DNA from: Hymenobacter puniceus
GTDB taxonomy: Bacteria > Bacteroidota > Bacteroidia > Cytophagales > Hymenobacteraceae
Assembly: GCF_014333525.1 (NCBI RefSeq)
Contig: NZ_JACSCX010000012.1
Span: forward strand, 1-53,769
Length of the DNA: 53,769 nucleotides
Reading direction: 5' to 3'
The notes under the pieces: generated by a model
The model's database searches: none
What the model was told of the DNA's origin: nothing
The model's input: only the letters and a program-made list of their open reading frames with translations
Translations under genes and position numbers: made by a program
Part shown: positions 16,987 through 26,270 of the stretch, in pieces
Position numbering within the stretch: position 1 is the first letter of the stretch
Layout: every line of letters begins with the position of its first letter

Positions 16987-19900
16987 CTACTGGTTCGCGG
17001 AGTCGGACGGGCTACCTGCCTTCCGCCCGAAGGCCCAGTAGAGCGCCGGCATGCCCAGCAGGTTGAGCACCGTGGAGGTGATGACGCCGCCCAGAATGAC
17101 CACCGACATGGGGTGCTCGATTTCAGAGCCCGGCTCGTTGCCGGCCAGGATGATGGGCAGCAGGGCCAGCACCGACGTCAGGGCCGTCATGATGATGGGC
17201 GACACCCGCTCCAGCGAGCCGCGAATGATAAGCTCCTTGCCGAAAGGCATGCCCTCTTCCCGCTCCAGGTGCTGGTAGTGACTGACGAGCATGATGCTGT
17301 TGCGCGCCGCCACCCCGAGCACCGTGATAAAGCCCACGATGGAGCCTAGCGAGAGCACGCCGCCCGTGAGAAAGGCCGCCAGCAAACAGCCCGACACGGC
17401 GAAAAACAAACTTAGAATGCCTAGCGTAGCCAGCCGCACGGTGCCGAAGTCGGTGTAGAGCACCAGGAAGATGCCGATGAGCGAGAGGCACACCAGCAGC
17501 GACATGCGATTCTGCGAGGCCTGCCGCTCGGCGTACTCGCCCAGGATTTCGGGGTGGTAGCCGGCCTCGAAGGCCACGCCATCCACTTGCGCCTGCACGT
17601 CGCGGGCCACGGAGCCCAGGTCCCGGCCGCGCACGTTGAGCGTCACGTCGATGCGGCGGGAGGAAGCTTCGCGGGTGATTTCGTTTGGCGTGGGCACGAT
17701 GCGTACATCAGCCACCTCGCGCAGGGGCACGGCCCCACCACCGGGCAGGCCAATGAGCAGGTCGCGCACGGCCCCGAAGTCGGAGCGCACGGCCGGCTGG
17801 CCCCACACGGCCACGTCGAAAATCTTCTGCTCCTGGTAGATTTCGCCCACCTTGCGGCCCTTTACCAGCGTGCTGATGGCCTGCAGCACGGTGCCGGGGC
17901 TGAGGCCGAAGCGGGCCGCTGCCTCGGGCTTTATCTTCACCTGAATCTGGGGCACCAGCGTCTGCTGCTGCACTTTCAGGTCCACCACGCCCTCCACGCC
18001 TTCGAGTTTGCTGCCGACTTCCTTGGCCTTGGTGTAGAGCTGGTCGAGGTCGGGGCCGAAGATGCGCACCACGATGGTAGCCGAGGTGCCGGTGAGCACC
18101 TCCTTGATTCGCTCGCGCAAATACGTCAGCAGGTCGCGGTAGAGACCGGGGTAGCCGTCCACCACGGTCTGGATTTTGGCCACGGTCTGCTCATAGTCCA
18201 CCTTGGGGTCGACGGAAATCCACAGCTCGGTGAAGTTGGGTCCGACCACCTCATCGGCCACCTCGGCGCGGCCGATGTGGGCCCCGAAGTTGCGCACGCC
18301 CGGAATGGCGCGCAGCTCCTTGCTGGCCCGCACCGTGATGCGCGACATGGCCTGCAGCGAGGTGCCGGGCTTCTCCACCCAGTGCATCAGAAAGTCGTAC
18401 TCCTTGAAGTTGGGCAAAAACTCCTGGCCGAAAAACGGCACCAGCAGCATCGACACCACCGCCACACCAGTCAGCGACCAGGCCACGCGCTTGGGACGAG
18501 CCAGCAAACCGGGCAGCACCCGGGCGTAGTGCCGCTTCAGCCAGGCCACCACCGGCGCGTCCTTCGACTTTTTCTCCGCTGCCTTGGGCAGCAGCAGCAG
18601 GGCCAGGGCCGGCGTCAGGGTCAGGGCCACGAATAGGGAGGCCAGGATGGCCAGCACGTAGGCAAAGGCCAGCGGCTGGAAAAACGCCCCCGACAGGCCC
18701 GGTAGCAAAAAGATGGGCAGCAAGACCAGCGCCACGATAACGGAGCCGTAGATCACGGCTGACCGTACTTCCATGGAGGCCTCATATACCACCGCAAACG
18801 CGGTTTTGGGTGAGCCCGCTTCGTGGTTCAGCCGCAGCCGCCGCATGATGTTTTCCACGTCGATAATGGCGTCGTCGACCACCTCGCCCAGGGCAATGAT
18901 GAGGCCGGCCAGCACCATCGTGTCGATGGTTTTGCCGGAGTAACGCAGGGCCAGCGCCGCCGCAATCAGCGACGTGGGCAGCGCCAAAGCGCTAATCAGG
19001 GCCGTGCGCCACTCGTACAAAAAGAATAGCAGCACCAGCACCACCAGCACGCAGCCGATGAGCAGCGACTTGTTCAGGTTGCTGAGCGACATCTCGATAA
19101 AGGTCGCCGGCCGGAAGATGGTGGAGTCGATATCCAGGCCCTTCAGGCCCGGCCGCATGGCGTTCAGGGCCGCTTCCACTTGCCGGGTCACGTCCAGGGT
19201 ATTGGCGCCGGGCTGCTTTTCCACGATGAGCAGCAGACCGGGTCCGTCGTTAATCACGGCGTCGCCGATGGGCGCGGGGAAGCCCTCGACCACCTGCGCC
19301 ACCTCGCCCAGCTTCAGACTTACGCCGTTGCGGAAGGTCACGGGCATCTGGGCCAAATCGGCGGCCGACTGAATAGCCGAGCTTTGCGAGACGGCCAAAC
19401 GCTGGTTGGGCGAGTCGATGAAGCCGCCGCCAGCTAGCGAGGTAGCGTCGGCCGCGGCCTTTTCCACTTCGGCCAACGTCAGGCCCAGGGTGCGCAGCTG
19501 CTCGGGGTTCACCAGCACCTGCAGCTGCCGGTCGCGCTGGCCCCAGATGGCCACGTTGGCCACCCCGGGCACCGCCATCAGACGCGGGCGGATGCTCCAG
19601 CGGGCCAGCGTCGTCATCTCCACCTGCGTCAGGCTATCGGAGGAAACGCCAATCTTGAGTACCCGGCTGGTCGAAGACAGCGGGGAGAGCATCACCGGGG
19701 GGCGGGCCACGCCGGGTAGTGTGGGCGCCACCCGCGCCAGCCGCTCCTGCACCGCCTGCCGGGCGTTGTTGATGTCAATGCCCTGCGGGAAGTACAGCAC
19801 CACCGACGAGAGCCCCAGCACCGATTTGGACCGGATTTTCTTCACGTCGGGCGTGCCGTTCAGCGCGTTTTCCAGCGGTACGCTCACCAGAGCTTCCACC

Positions 19901-20076
19901 TCGGCCGTACTCAAACCTGGGGCTTCGGTCTGCACTTCCACGTAGGGCGGAGCAAACTCGGGGAATACATCCAGGGGCGTGTTGCGCACCACCTGCAGGC
20001 CCGCCACCAGCAACACCCCAAACAGGATGACCACTACCAGCCGCAGCCGCAGCGCCGATTCTATGATCCACTTCAT
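16987..20076 (-). CDS. Heavy-metal efflux RND pump (CzcA/CusA family)
   Basis: This 1029-residue inner-membrane pump has the RND layout: one N-terminal helix, a large periplasmic loop, helices 2-6, a second loop and helices 8-12. HME features include NTPLDVFPEFAPPYVEVQTE at the start and a helix-4 motif GEVVDDAIIDVENI. That motif has the acidic residues of the proton relay but differs from the CzcA DFG-type and the CusA GAMVDAA-type versions as I remember them, so the metal should not be assumed. It exports metal ions with the adaptor and channel encoded just upstream. The adaptor stop is 3 bp before this start. It is cargo of the Tn3-family transposon and possibly controlled by the two-component system in the same element. 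Confidence 0.93.
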   Translation of the reverse strand: MKWIIESALRLRLVVVILFGVLLVAGLQVVRNTPLDVFPEFAPPYVEVQTEAPGLSTAEVEALVSVPLENALNGTPDVKKIRSKSVLGLSSVVLYFPQGIDINNARQAVQERLARVAPTLPGVARPPVMLSPLSSTSRVLKIGVSSDSLTQVEMTTLARWSIRPRLMAVPGVANVAIWGQRDRQLQVLVNPEQLRTLGLTLAEVEKAAADATSLAGGGFIDSPNQRLAVSQSSAIQSAADLAQMPVTFRNGVSLKLGEVAQVVEGFPAPIGDAVINDGPGLLLIVEKQPGANTLDVTRQVEAALNAMRPGLKGLDIDSTIFRPATFIEMSLSNLNKSLLIGCVLVVLVLLFFLYEWRTALISALALPTSLIAAALALRYSGKTIDTMVLAGLIIALGEVVDDAIIDVENIMRRLRLNHEAGSPKTAFAVVYEASMEVRSAVIYGSVIVALVLLPIFLLPGLSGAFFQPLAFAYVLAILASLFVALTLTPALALLLLPKAAEKKSKDAPVVAWLKRHYARVLPGLLARPKRVAWSLTGVAVVSMLLVPFFGQEFLPNFKEYDFLMHWVEKPGTSLQAMSRITVRASKELRAIPGVRNFGAHIGRAEVADEVVGPNFTELWISVDPKVDYEQTVAKIQTVVDGYPGLYRDLLTYLRERIKEVLTGTSATIVVRIFGPDLDQLYTKAKEVGSKLEGVEGVVDLKVQQQTLVPQIQVKIKPEAAARFGLSPGTVLQAISTLVKGRKVGEIYQEQKIFDVAVWGQPAVRSDFGAVRDLLIGLPGGGAVPLREVADVRIVPTPNEITREASSRRIDVTLNVRGRDLGSVARDVQAQVDGVAFEAGYHPEILGEYAERQASQNRMSLLVCLSLIGIFLVLYTDFGTVRLATLGILSLFFAVSGCLLAAFLTGGVLSLGSIVGFITVLGVAARNSIMLVSHYQHLEREEGMPFGKELIIRGSLERVSPIIMTALTSVLALLPIILAGNEPGSEIEHPMSVVILGGVITSTVLNLLGMPALYWAFGRKAGSPSDSANQ

Positions 20077-20079
20077 GGC

Positions 20080-21324
20080 TTAGTGGCTGCCGCCAAATTC
20101 AGTTCCGAATAATTCTGCCGCGCCGTCGGTCACGACTTCCGCGCCGGCCTGCACGCCCCGAGAGATGACAATCTGGTTACCCACTGCCCGTTGCACCTCT
20201 ACCCGCTGCCGGGTGTACTGCAGCGGTTTAGTGCGCACGTACACCCACTGCCCGCCCGAGGCGTCGTAGAGCAGCGCGGCGGCCGGAATGGTCAGGGCAG
20301 CCGTTGTGGCGGTGCCGCCCGTGGCTGAGCTGCCGCTGCCCAGCGTCACGTCCACGGCCACCCGCTCGCCGGGGCGGAAGGCCTCGTCGGTGTTGTCCAA
20401 CTCGTAGAACACGTCGGCCGTGCCCGTGCCGGCTGCACCCGCACCGGGCGTGCCGGTACCGGCGGAGGCGCTGAGCAAGGGGGCTTCTACGGGCCGGGCC
20501 TGCCGGGCCGCGCCCCCGTTCAGGGGCCGTACGGTCACGGACTGTTCCTTGCCCAAACGACGCAAATCACCCACGAACAATGGCACGCGCACCCATACTT
20601 TGTTGAGGGCAGCCAGCTCCACCAGCACCGTGTTGGCCGTCACCACCGAGCCGGGCGCGACGTTCACGCGCTGCACCACCCCGCTCAACGGCGCTTTGAT
20701 GGGCAGGGCCTGCCCGCCGCCGGTATTGCCGTTCATGGCCCCCTGCCGGGCGCGGGCGTCGGCTAAGGCGCGCTGAGCCAACGCCACGTCGGCGCGGGCG
20801 TCGTCGCGGGCCCGCACGCTGCCCGCGCGGTCGGCCAGCAGCTCCTCGGCCCGTTGCAGACGGGCCTGGGCTACCTGCAGTTGGGTGCGGGCCTGGGTGG
20901 TGCCCTGGTCGAGGGTGAGCAGGTCGCGCTCCGGCGGCAGCGGCACCAAGCTGTACAGCGTCTGGCCCTGGCGTACGCGCTGGCCGGCCGTGAGGCTGGC
21001 CCCGCCGCGTAGCGTGCCCTGCACGGGGGCCACAATGGTGACGGCCTGGCCCGGCACGGCCTGAATCTCGCCGCCTACTTCCCGCGTGGCCTGCACGTTG
21101 TCGGTTGTAATGGCCACGGTTTTGATGCCCAGCCGCTTTTCCGCGTCAGCAGTAATAACTATGGTAGTCAGGTCCGACTCCTTGACCGGGTTTTCGACTT
21201 CGGCGGGGCTGACGGCCTTGGGCTTTTCGGCTTTGCCGCAGGCCACCACGCCGCCGAGCAGGCTAGTCAGCGCCAGGCAGCGGGCGGCTACCAGCAGAGA
21301 GGATGTGAACGGGGGAAAGTACAT
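20080..21324 (-). CDS. RND efflux periplasmic adaptor lipoprotein (CzcB/CusB-like)
   Basis: The 414-residue protein has a signal with a lipobox-like GVVACGK, so it should be anchored by a lipid at about residue 29. A barrel-sandwich half (VTIVAPVQGTLRG, VRQGQTLYSLV) follows, then a long helical hairpin rich in Ala, Arg and Leu (about 135-190). The second sandwich half (IKAPLSGVVQRVNVAPGSVV) and a membrane-proximal domain come next. It bridges the RND pump and the outer-membrane channel. It sits between them in a tight operon: 21 bp after the channel stop and 3 bp before the pump start. No His-rich metal-binding tail is present. Confidence 0.92.
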   Translation of the reverse strand: MYFPPFTSSLLVAARCLALTSLLGGVVACGKAEKPKAVSPAEVENPVKESDLTTIVITADAEKRLGIKTVAITTDNVQATREVGGEIQAVPGQAVTIVAPVQGTLRGGASLTAGQRVRQGQTLYSLVPLPPERDLLTLDQGTTQARTQLQVAQARLQRAEELLADRAGSVRARDDARADVALAQRALADARARQGAMNGNTGGGQALPIKAPLSGVVQRVNVAPGSVVTANTVLVELAALNKVWVRVPLFVGDLRRLGKEQSVTVRPLNGGAARQARPVEAPLLSASAGTGTPGAGAAGTGTADVFYELDNTDEAFRPGERVAVDVTLGSGSSATGGTATTAALTIPAAALLYDASGGQWVYVRTKPLQYTRQRVEVQRAVGNQIVISRGVQAGAEVVTDGAAELFGTEFGGSH

Positions 21325-21345
21325 GGCAGGAAGATGTCGGAGAAG

Positions 21346-22731
21346 TTAGAAGCGGCCACCCACGGCGTAGCGCAGCCGGGCCAGAGCGCGGCGCTGGTCG
21401 GCGCGGGCGTCGGCAGCGCGCTGGCGGGCATCGAGCAGCTGGCGGGTGGTTTCGGCCACCTGCACGTAGGGAAAGTCGCCGTTGATAAAGGCGTTGGTGG
21501 AGCGGCGTAGCGCGTCGCTCAGGCTGGGCAGGTAGCTTCGTTCCCACAGGGCCACGCTCTGGGTGGCCTGCTCGTACTGGGCGTAGGCCTCGCGCACATC
21601 CAGGTTCACGGTCTGGCGCAGGGCTAGATACTGCCAGGAGGCCTGTTCCAGTTCGGCTTTGACCCGTGAGATGCGGCCCTGGTTGCGGTTGAAAATAGGC
21701 AGGCCGATGGCCGCGCCCGGCCCCAGGTGCACGGGATTAGGGTCGTTGAGGCGGGCGTTGAGCGAGAGTACGAACGAGAACACCCGGCTCCGTTCCCACT
21801 TCAGCCGCTTGCCGATGCCCTCAATGCCGATGCGGGCGGCCCACAGGTCGGGCCGGGCCGCGTAGGCCGAGTCCAGCAGCGTGCGCAGCGGCGGCACGGT
21901 AGTAGCAGAGGTAGGAGCCGCCGTGAAGCGCACCGAGTCGGCATTCACCGAATCCAGTCCGAGCGTGGCAAAAAGCCGCAGGCGGGCCACCTGGGCGTCG
22001 CGGCGGGCGCGATAGAAGTCGTCGACGGCGCGTAGGCTATCAGCGCTGGGGGCCACGGTTTCCAGTTCGCTGGCCTCACCCACCCGGTAGCGGGCCCGCA
22101 CAATGCGCGCTACCTCGGCCCGCATGGTAATGGCCTCACGGGCAATGCGCAGCCGCTCCTCGGCCAGCGTAATGTCGGTGTAGGCTACCTGGGCGTCGCG
22201 GCTCACGAGCAGGCCCCGGCTCACCAGGCTTTCGGCCACGCGCTGGGTTTCGAGCTGGGCGGCTCCCACCCGGCCCGGGCGCTGCCAGAGCAGATCGGAG
22301 GCGAAGTTCAGGGCCAGAAATACGGGCGAGGTACCGTAGGCCGTCACGCCCGTGAGCACAGGATTGGCCAGCAGACCGGCGTCCTGCAAATCAGCCTGGG
22401 CAAGGGCCAGCGTACTCAGGTCCGCCTGAAAGGCGGGATTGCGCGTGAGCGCCAGGCTCACGGTTTCTTCCTCGCTCAGGCCGTCCTGCAGGTTTGGCAG
22501 CGCGGGGGCGGGGACGGTAGCTGAGCGGCCCGGCCCCAGCTCGTAGCCGGCCCGCGCCTGTAGCCGGCGGGCCACATGGTCGCGGGTGTAGGTCGATTTG
22601 GTACTCACGCAGCCCGCTAGCAACAGGGGTAGCGCCAGCAGCCAGAGGCAGCGCCGGCGAAGCGTGGCGGCCAGGGAAACGGGAGGTGGAAGCGGGGAAT
22701 GTATGGTCACGGCAACGGCTGCTGGGGGCAA
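21346..22731 (-). CDS. TolC-family outer-membrane efflux channel (CzcC-like lipoprotein)
   Basis: The 461-residue protein has a lipobox LLLAGCVS and two repeats of the outer-membrane-factor fold. GLSEEETVSLALTRNPAFQAD begins the first, and PPLRTLLDSAYAARPDL begins the second. IGLPIFNRNQGRI and long Ala/Arg/Leu helices complete the pattern. It forms the exit duct for the RND pump. It is the first gene of the efflux operon; the 272 bp before it probably hold the promoter. The annotated ATG is followed by about 25 residues before the hydrophobic core, so a slightly later start is possible. Confidence 0.92.
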   Translation of the reverse strand: MPPAAVAVTIHSPLPPPVSLAATLRRRCLWLLALPLLLAGCVSTKSTYTRDHVARRLQARAGYELGPGRSATVPAPALPNLQDGLSEEETVSLALTRNPAFQADLSTLALAQADLQDAGLLANPVLTGVTAYGTSPVFLALNFASDLLWQRPGRVGAAQLETQRVAESLVSRGLLVSRDAQVAYTDITLAEERLRIAREAITMRAEVARIVRARYRVGEASELETVAPSADSLRAVDDFYRARRDAQVARLRLFATLGLDSVNADSVRFTAAPTSATTVPPLRTLLDSAYAARPDLWAARIGIEGIGKRLKWERSRVFSFVLSLNARLNDPNPVHLGPGAAIGLPIFNRNQGRISRVKAELEQASWQYLALRQTVNLDVREAYAQYEQATQSVALWERSYLPSLSDALRRSTNAFINGDFPYVQVAETTRQLLDARQRAADARADQRRALARLRYAVGGRF

Positions 22732-23003
22732 CTACCTGGGCAGAGTGCTACCGCCGGGATAGGTGCAGAGTAGGATCTTGGACTTAGCTCGCTGGCTCCG
22801 GCGTGTTTTCACCGCCTTTTCTGGCTCGCATGAGTAGTACTAAACCCAAGTATGAAGAATGCGTGAAGTTGAAACAGGCCCAAGAATACGAGGCCTTTCT
22901 GAAGCAATTCTGTAGTCGTCCTGCCACCATGGCAGGTGGATGCTCGTGCGCATTAGTTGGCCGGCGGAGACCAGACCAGACAAGACCAGGGCTGGGCGCG
23001 TGC
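22732..23003. other. Gap upstream of the efflux operon
   Basis: This 272-bp space between the channel gene and the third PAP2 gene should carry the efflux promoter, although I cannot point to a clear -7 box. On the plus strand an ATG at 22830 opens a plausible but short protein-like stretch (MSSTKPKYEECVKLKQAQEY), which then runs antisense into the PAP2 gene. It may be a remnant; I do not call it a gene. Confidence 0.35.
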
Positions 23004-23717
23004 TCAGCTCCGCCGGGCCAGCCAGTAGGTGCGAGTGTCGCGCCACAGCTGGCCCAGGTCCAGGGCGTGCCGGTCAAAGAGCAGGTGTATGCCGCCCACC
23101 CAGCCCATGGCCCCCACCCAGCCGGCCAGCACATCGGAGGGGAAATGCACACCCAGGTACATGCGCGACCAGCCCATGAGCAGCGCCCAGCCCGTGCCGA
23201 GCCCTACGGCTACCCAGCGGCCCCGGGTGGGCCAAAGCAGCACAACGAGCGTCAGGGCCAGGGCCGCCGCCCCCATGGCATGCCCGCTGGGAAAGCTGTA
23301 GGTGGTCTCCGGGGCGATGGACACCCAGAGTGCCGGGCGGGCCCGCGCCAGCAGCAGCTTGGCAAACAAGTTCAGCACGCCAGCTCCGCCCACCGCGAGC
23401 AGAAAAAACAGGGCCGCCCGCCGCTGCCGAGCCAGCAGCAGGCCCAGTAGAACCGTGGCCTCCACTACGGGCGTCCAAAGCATGCCCCCGGCCCGGGCCA
23501 TCCACAGGGCCACGGCGTCCTGCCCGGGGCTGCCAGTCCGGTGCAGCAGTTCCAGCAGGGCCTGGTCGCCGAAGAAGCCCTGGTCTTCCCATACTTCCTG
23601 GGCTACCTTGATAAACACGCACCAGGGCCCCACGAAGCCCATTATCAGCCCGAGCAGCAGCTGGCGGTGCCGCCGCCAGAGCAGTCGGCCAAAGCCCCAA
23701 AGTGCGGATAGATACAT
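23004..23717 (-). CDS. PAP2-family membrane phosphatase (third copy)
   Basis: The 237-residue membrane protein has the three PAP2 motifs: KLLLARARP (120-128), SFPSGH (141-146) and SRMYLGVHFPSD (184-195), with both catalytic histidines. Five to six hydrophobic segments are visible. PAP2 enzymes remove phosphate from lipid phosphates such as undecaprenyl pyrophosphate, phosphatidic acid or lipid A. It lies on the transposon with two other PAP2 genes and a two-component system, suggesting envelope remodelling alongside metal export. Substrate unknown. Confidence 0.92.
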   Translation of the reverse strand: MYLSALWGFGRLLWRRHRQLLLGLIMGFVGPWCVFIKVAQEVWEDQGFFGDQALLELLHRTGSPGQDAVALWMARAGGMLWTPVVEATVLLGLLLARQRRAALFFLLAVGGAGVLNLFAKLLLARARPALWVSIAPETTYSFPSGHAMGAAALALTLVVLLWPTRGRWVAVGLGTGWALLMGWSRMYLGVHFPSDVLAGWVGAMGWVGGIHLLFDRHALDLGQLWRDTRTYWLARRS

Positions 23718-23781
23718 GCGGCGGGCGGGTAAGGGGAGTAGTCGGCAGCTGGTGGCTGCCAGCGGGAGCCGCGGCGCCTGA

Positions 23782-24546
23782 TTAGCTGCGCGGTGGATGG
23801 GTTTGCGCGGGGACCTGTGGCCGCCAGGTGGTATACGCCACCAGCGCCCCCAGCAGTAGCAGTAGAATCAGGGAGGAGCCCTGCGTGCCGAACCCCAGCC
23901 CGTTTTTCGCTACCGGCTTGGTGAGCAGGTCGCCAAAGGTGGCCCCAAACGGCCGGGTCAGCACGAAGGCCAGCCAGAAGAGCAGTACCCGCGAAATGCC
24001 GGTGAGATAGTAGGCGCCTACCACGGCGGCCAGTAAGCTGCCGATCAGCAGCGCGCCACCCCCGAACCCCAGGCCGGAGCTGTCGGCCAGGTAGTCGCCC
24101 AGTGCGGTGCCCAGCGTGTTGGACACCAGAATGGCCGTCCAGTAAAACAGCTCGCCGCGACGGGTGCGGATGTCGGACACGGACAAGGACTTTTCGCTTG
24201 CCCACCACAGCCCCAGCACGGCCAGCAGCAGGCCCACCAGCAGCCCCGCCCCCGTGGCATACCCCAGGCCCAGGGTCCGGTCCAGGTAGTCCGAGAGGGT
24301 AGTGCCGGCCGTACTCGTGGCCAGAATCACGGCCCAGTACAGGGCGGGAACGTAGTGCCGGGCGGCCAACTGCCCGAGCAGCACCGCCAGAAACAGCCCG
24401 AGCAACAGCAGGGTGCTGGCCCCGTAGCCCACGTTTAGCGTCTGGGCCAGCAGGTCACCGGCCGTTTCCCCCAGGGTAGTGGCGCAGATTTTCATTACCC
24501 AGAACAGCAGGGTAACCTCGGGAATCTTTTTCAGGACGGATTGCAT
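23782..24546 (-). CDS. DUF347 four-repeat membrane protein
   Basis: The 254-residue protein consists of four homologous units, each with two hydrophobic helices and a conserved tryptophan (W16, W71, W136, W191). Each unit has a glycine-rich Thr-x-Gly-x-x-x-x-Asp signature: TTLGETAGDLL, STAGTTLSDYL, NTLGTALGDYL and PFGATFGDLLT. This matches the DUF347 repeat family (COG4705) of unknown function. It sits 12 bp after a PAP2 gene and 64 bp before another, in the same orientation. Its recurrence near metal and envelope genes is suggestive, but no function should be assigned. Confidence 0.85.
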   Translation of the reverse strand: MQSVLKKIPEVTLLFWVMKICATTLGETAGDLLAQTLNVGYGASTLLLLGLFLAVLLGQLAARHYVPALYWAVILATSTAGTTLSDYLDRTLGLGYATGAGLLVGLLLAVLGLWWASEKSLSVSDIRTRRGELFYWTAILVSNTLGTALGDYLADSSGLGFGGGALLIGSLLAAVVGAYYLTGISRVLLFWLAFVLTRPFGATFGDLLTKPVAKNGLGFGTQGSSLILLLLLGALVAYTTWRPQVPAQTHPPRS

Positions 24547-24558
24547 GCAACCGGGCCG

Positions 24559-25374
24559 TTAGCGGGCGCGCCAGCTTACCGTCAGGCCGGGTGTGCCACC
24601 GCCGAAGTAGGCCGGGGCTACGTTCAGGCCCACCATCGTAGGCTTGCGGCCCCACCGGTTGCGGTGGGTGAGGTAGCCCAGGTGCGCCGACAGGATGCCA
24701 AAGCCGGCCCCAGCCACCACGTCGCTCTGCCAGTGCTTGCTGTTGATCATGCGTAGCGCGGCCACGCTGGTGGCCAGCGTGTAAGCGCCGATGCCGTACC
24801 ACTGGCTCTTGTCCCGAAACTCGGTGTGCACGATGCTGGCTGCCAGAAATGCCTGCGCCGTGTGCCCCGAGGGAAACGACAGGTTATCGGACCCATCCGG
24901 CCGGGTTTCGCGGCTCAGGAACTTCACCGCGTAGGTTGTGCTGAGCATGATCAGCTCGCTTTTCAGCACCACCAGCCCCATGTTGAGGCGGTCGTTGTGC
25001 GACTCCACGCCCGAGAACAGCACGGCGCCCAGCTCCAGGTACGGGGCGAAGATGAGCAGGTCGTCGGCGCGGGTGCGGAAGGTGGGGAATACCCGGTGAA
25101 TGTCGCGGTTGGCCTGCTGGTTGGTGTAAAAGCCGCCCCCGTTGAAGGTGTAGGCCCCGTAGCCAATGAGCACGGCCGGCACGATGGTGGCTTTCACCAG
25201 CTTGCCGGCGTACCACGGCTTCTTGCTGCTTGCCGCTACGGCATTAGGGTTCTCAAACTTGTGCGTGGTATCCGGGAGTATCGTCTGCAGGGGTACTACC
25301 TGCGCCGAAAGAGGGTGAGCTACTACGCCGCTCAACAGGAGCAGCAACGGGTAATGGACAAGTCGCTTGCGCAT
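24559..25374 (-). CDS. PAP2-family phosphatase with signal peptide (second copy)
   Basis: From the ATG at 25374 (MRKRLVHYPLLLLLSGVV) the protein has a classical signal peptide ending near PLSAQ and a length of 271 residues. An earlier in-frame start at 25431 overlaps the upstream gene and adds an unlikely leader. PAP2 motifs are KFLSRETRPDGSDNLSFPSG with H following, and MINSKHWQSDVVAGAGFG. The glycine-rich C-terminus (GLNVAPAYFGGGTPGLTVSW) resembles an outer-membrane beta segment, as in other Bacteroidota periplasmic or outer-membrane PAP2 proteins. It is paired with a similar gene just upstream. Confidence 0.9.
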   Translation of the reverse strand: MRKRLVHYPLLLLLSGVVAHPLSAQVVPLQTILPDTTHKFENPNAVAASSKKPWYAGKLVKATIVPAVLIGYGAYTFNGGGFYTNQQANRDIHRVFPTFRTRADDLLIFAPYLELGAVLFSGVESHNDRLNMGLVVLKSELIMLSTTYAVKFLSRETRPDGSDNLSFPSGHTAQAFLAASIVHTEFRDKSQWYGIGAYTLATSVAALRMINSKHWQSDVVAGAGFGILSAHLGYLTHRNRWGRKPTMVGLNVAPAYFGGGTPGLTVSWRAR

Positions 25375-25427
25375 ATACTGTCTTGCAGGAAGTGGTACCA
25401 GATTCAGGGAAAAGAGAAGTAGCAGCC

Positions 25428-26210
25428 TCACAGCCGGACTACCGCGGTGGCCCCCAATGCTCCCTGCTGGTAGCTGGGTACCACCAGTGCCCGGCTGCCC
25501 AGCACCCGGCGCATCGGCTTCATAAGGCGCGGATACAACCAGTAGGCCGCCTCGGTGGAGAGGATGCCCACGCCGGCTCCGGCCAGCACGTCGGAGAGCC
25601 AGTGCGCATCCTTGGCCATACGGATGACTCCCGTAGTAGCGGCCACGCCGTAGCCCCCGAGGCTGTACCAGATGCTGCGCCCGCCGTATTCCTTGTGCAG
25701 GAACGTGGCCGAGGCAAAGGCCAGGCTGGTATGCTGGCTGGGAAAGGAATGGAGATTGGACCCGTCGGGGCGCTGCACCTGCGTGAGCTTCTTCAGGTTG
25801 CTGGTTACCGCGTCGTTGAGGGTGAAGGCTAGCGCCGCCAGCAGCAGCTGGTCCACCGGTTTGTGGCGGCCCGGCACCCCGGCCAGGCCTAAGCCGAGCG
25901 CGGCTGCCCCCGGCAGGTAGCGGAGCTGGTTGTCAAGCGTCATCGTGGGCCGGCCCATGTGCTCGCGGATTTCCTCCCGCATTTCCTCGTCCGATTCCAG
26001 CAGCTCCACCCGGTGGGTGGTCAGGGCGCCGGCCGTGAGCAGCAGCGTAGGCACCAGCACCGCCCGGCTCACCGGCCGCTGCCAGAGCGCCTGACGTATG
26101 GTGGAGTCACCAGAGGAGGGCGTTAGCGAAGCGGATGGTAGCATCTGGGCCCGAGCCGGAAACAGGGGCAGCAGACAGCACAGCCAAGGGAGCAGCACAG
26201 AGCGGAACAT
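25428..26210 (-). CDS. PAP2-family phosphatase with signal peptide (first copy, SQH variant)
   Basis: The ATG at 26210 (MFRSVLLPWLCCLLPLF) gives a signal peptide ending at PARAQ and a 260-residue protein; an ATG 16 codons earlier is possible. Motifs are KKLTQVQRPDGSNLHSFPSQ with H following, and RMAKDAHWLSDVLAGAGVG. The usual PSGH is PSQH here, a Gly-to-Gln change next to the catalytic histidine. It starts 60 bp after the sensor kinase gene and leads the PAP2/DUF347 group, so this group is probably co-expressed with the regulators. Confidence 0.88.
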   Translation of the reverse strand: MFRSVLLPWLCCLLPLFPARAQMLPSASLTPSSGDSTIRQALWQRPVSRAVLVPTLLLTAGALTTHRVELLESDEEMREEIREHMGRPTMTLDNQLRYLPGAAALGLGLAGVPGRHKPVDQLLLAALAFTLNDAVTSNLKKLTQVQRPDGSNLHSFPSQHTSLAFASATFLHKEYGGRSIWYSLGGYGVAATTGVIRMAKDAHWLSDVLAGAGVGILSTEAAYWLYPRLMKPMRRVLGSRALVVPSYQQGALGATAVVRL

Positions 26211-26270
26211 ACAGACAGGAACAGGTAGGCCCCAAACGTAAGGGCCAATTCTGTGCACATTCTGTAGTTG

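Noticed and set aside
17554..18636. Plus-strand open frame (360 codons) inside the RND pump gene
   Set aside because: Antisense to the pump; His/Gly/Leu-rich composition and no recognisable motif.
22803..23450. Plus-strand open frame (215 codons) overlapping the third PAP2 gene
   Set aside because: Only its first about 30 codons look protein-like; the rest is antisense to a PAP2 gene with intact catalytic motifs.
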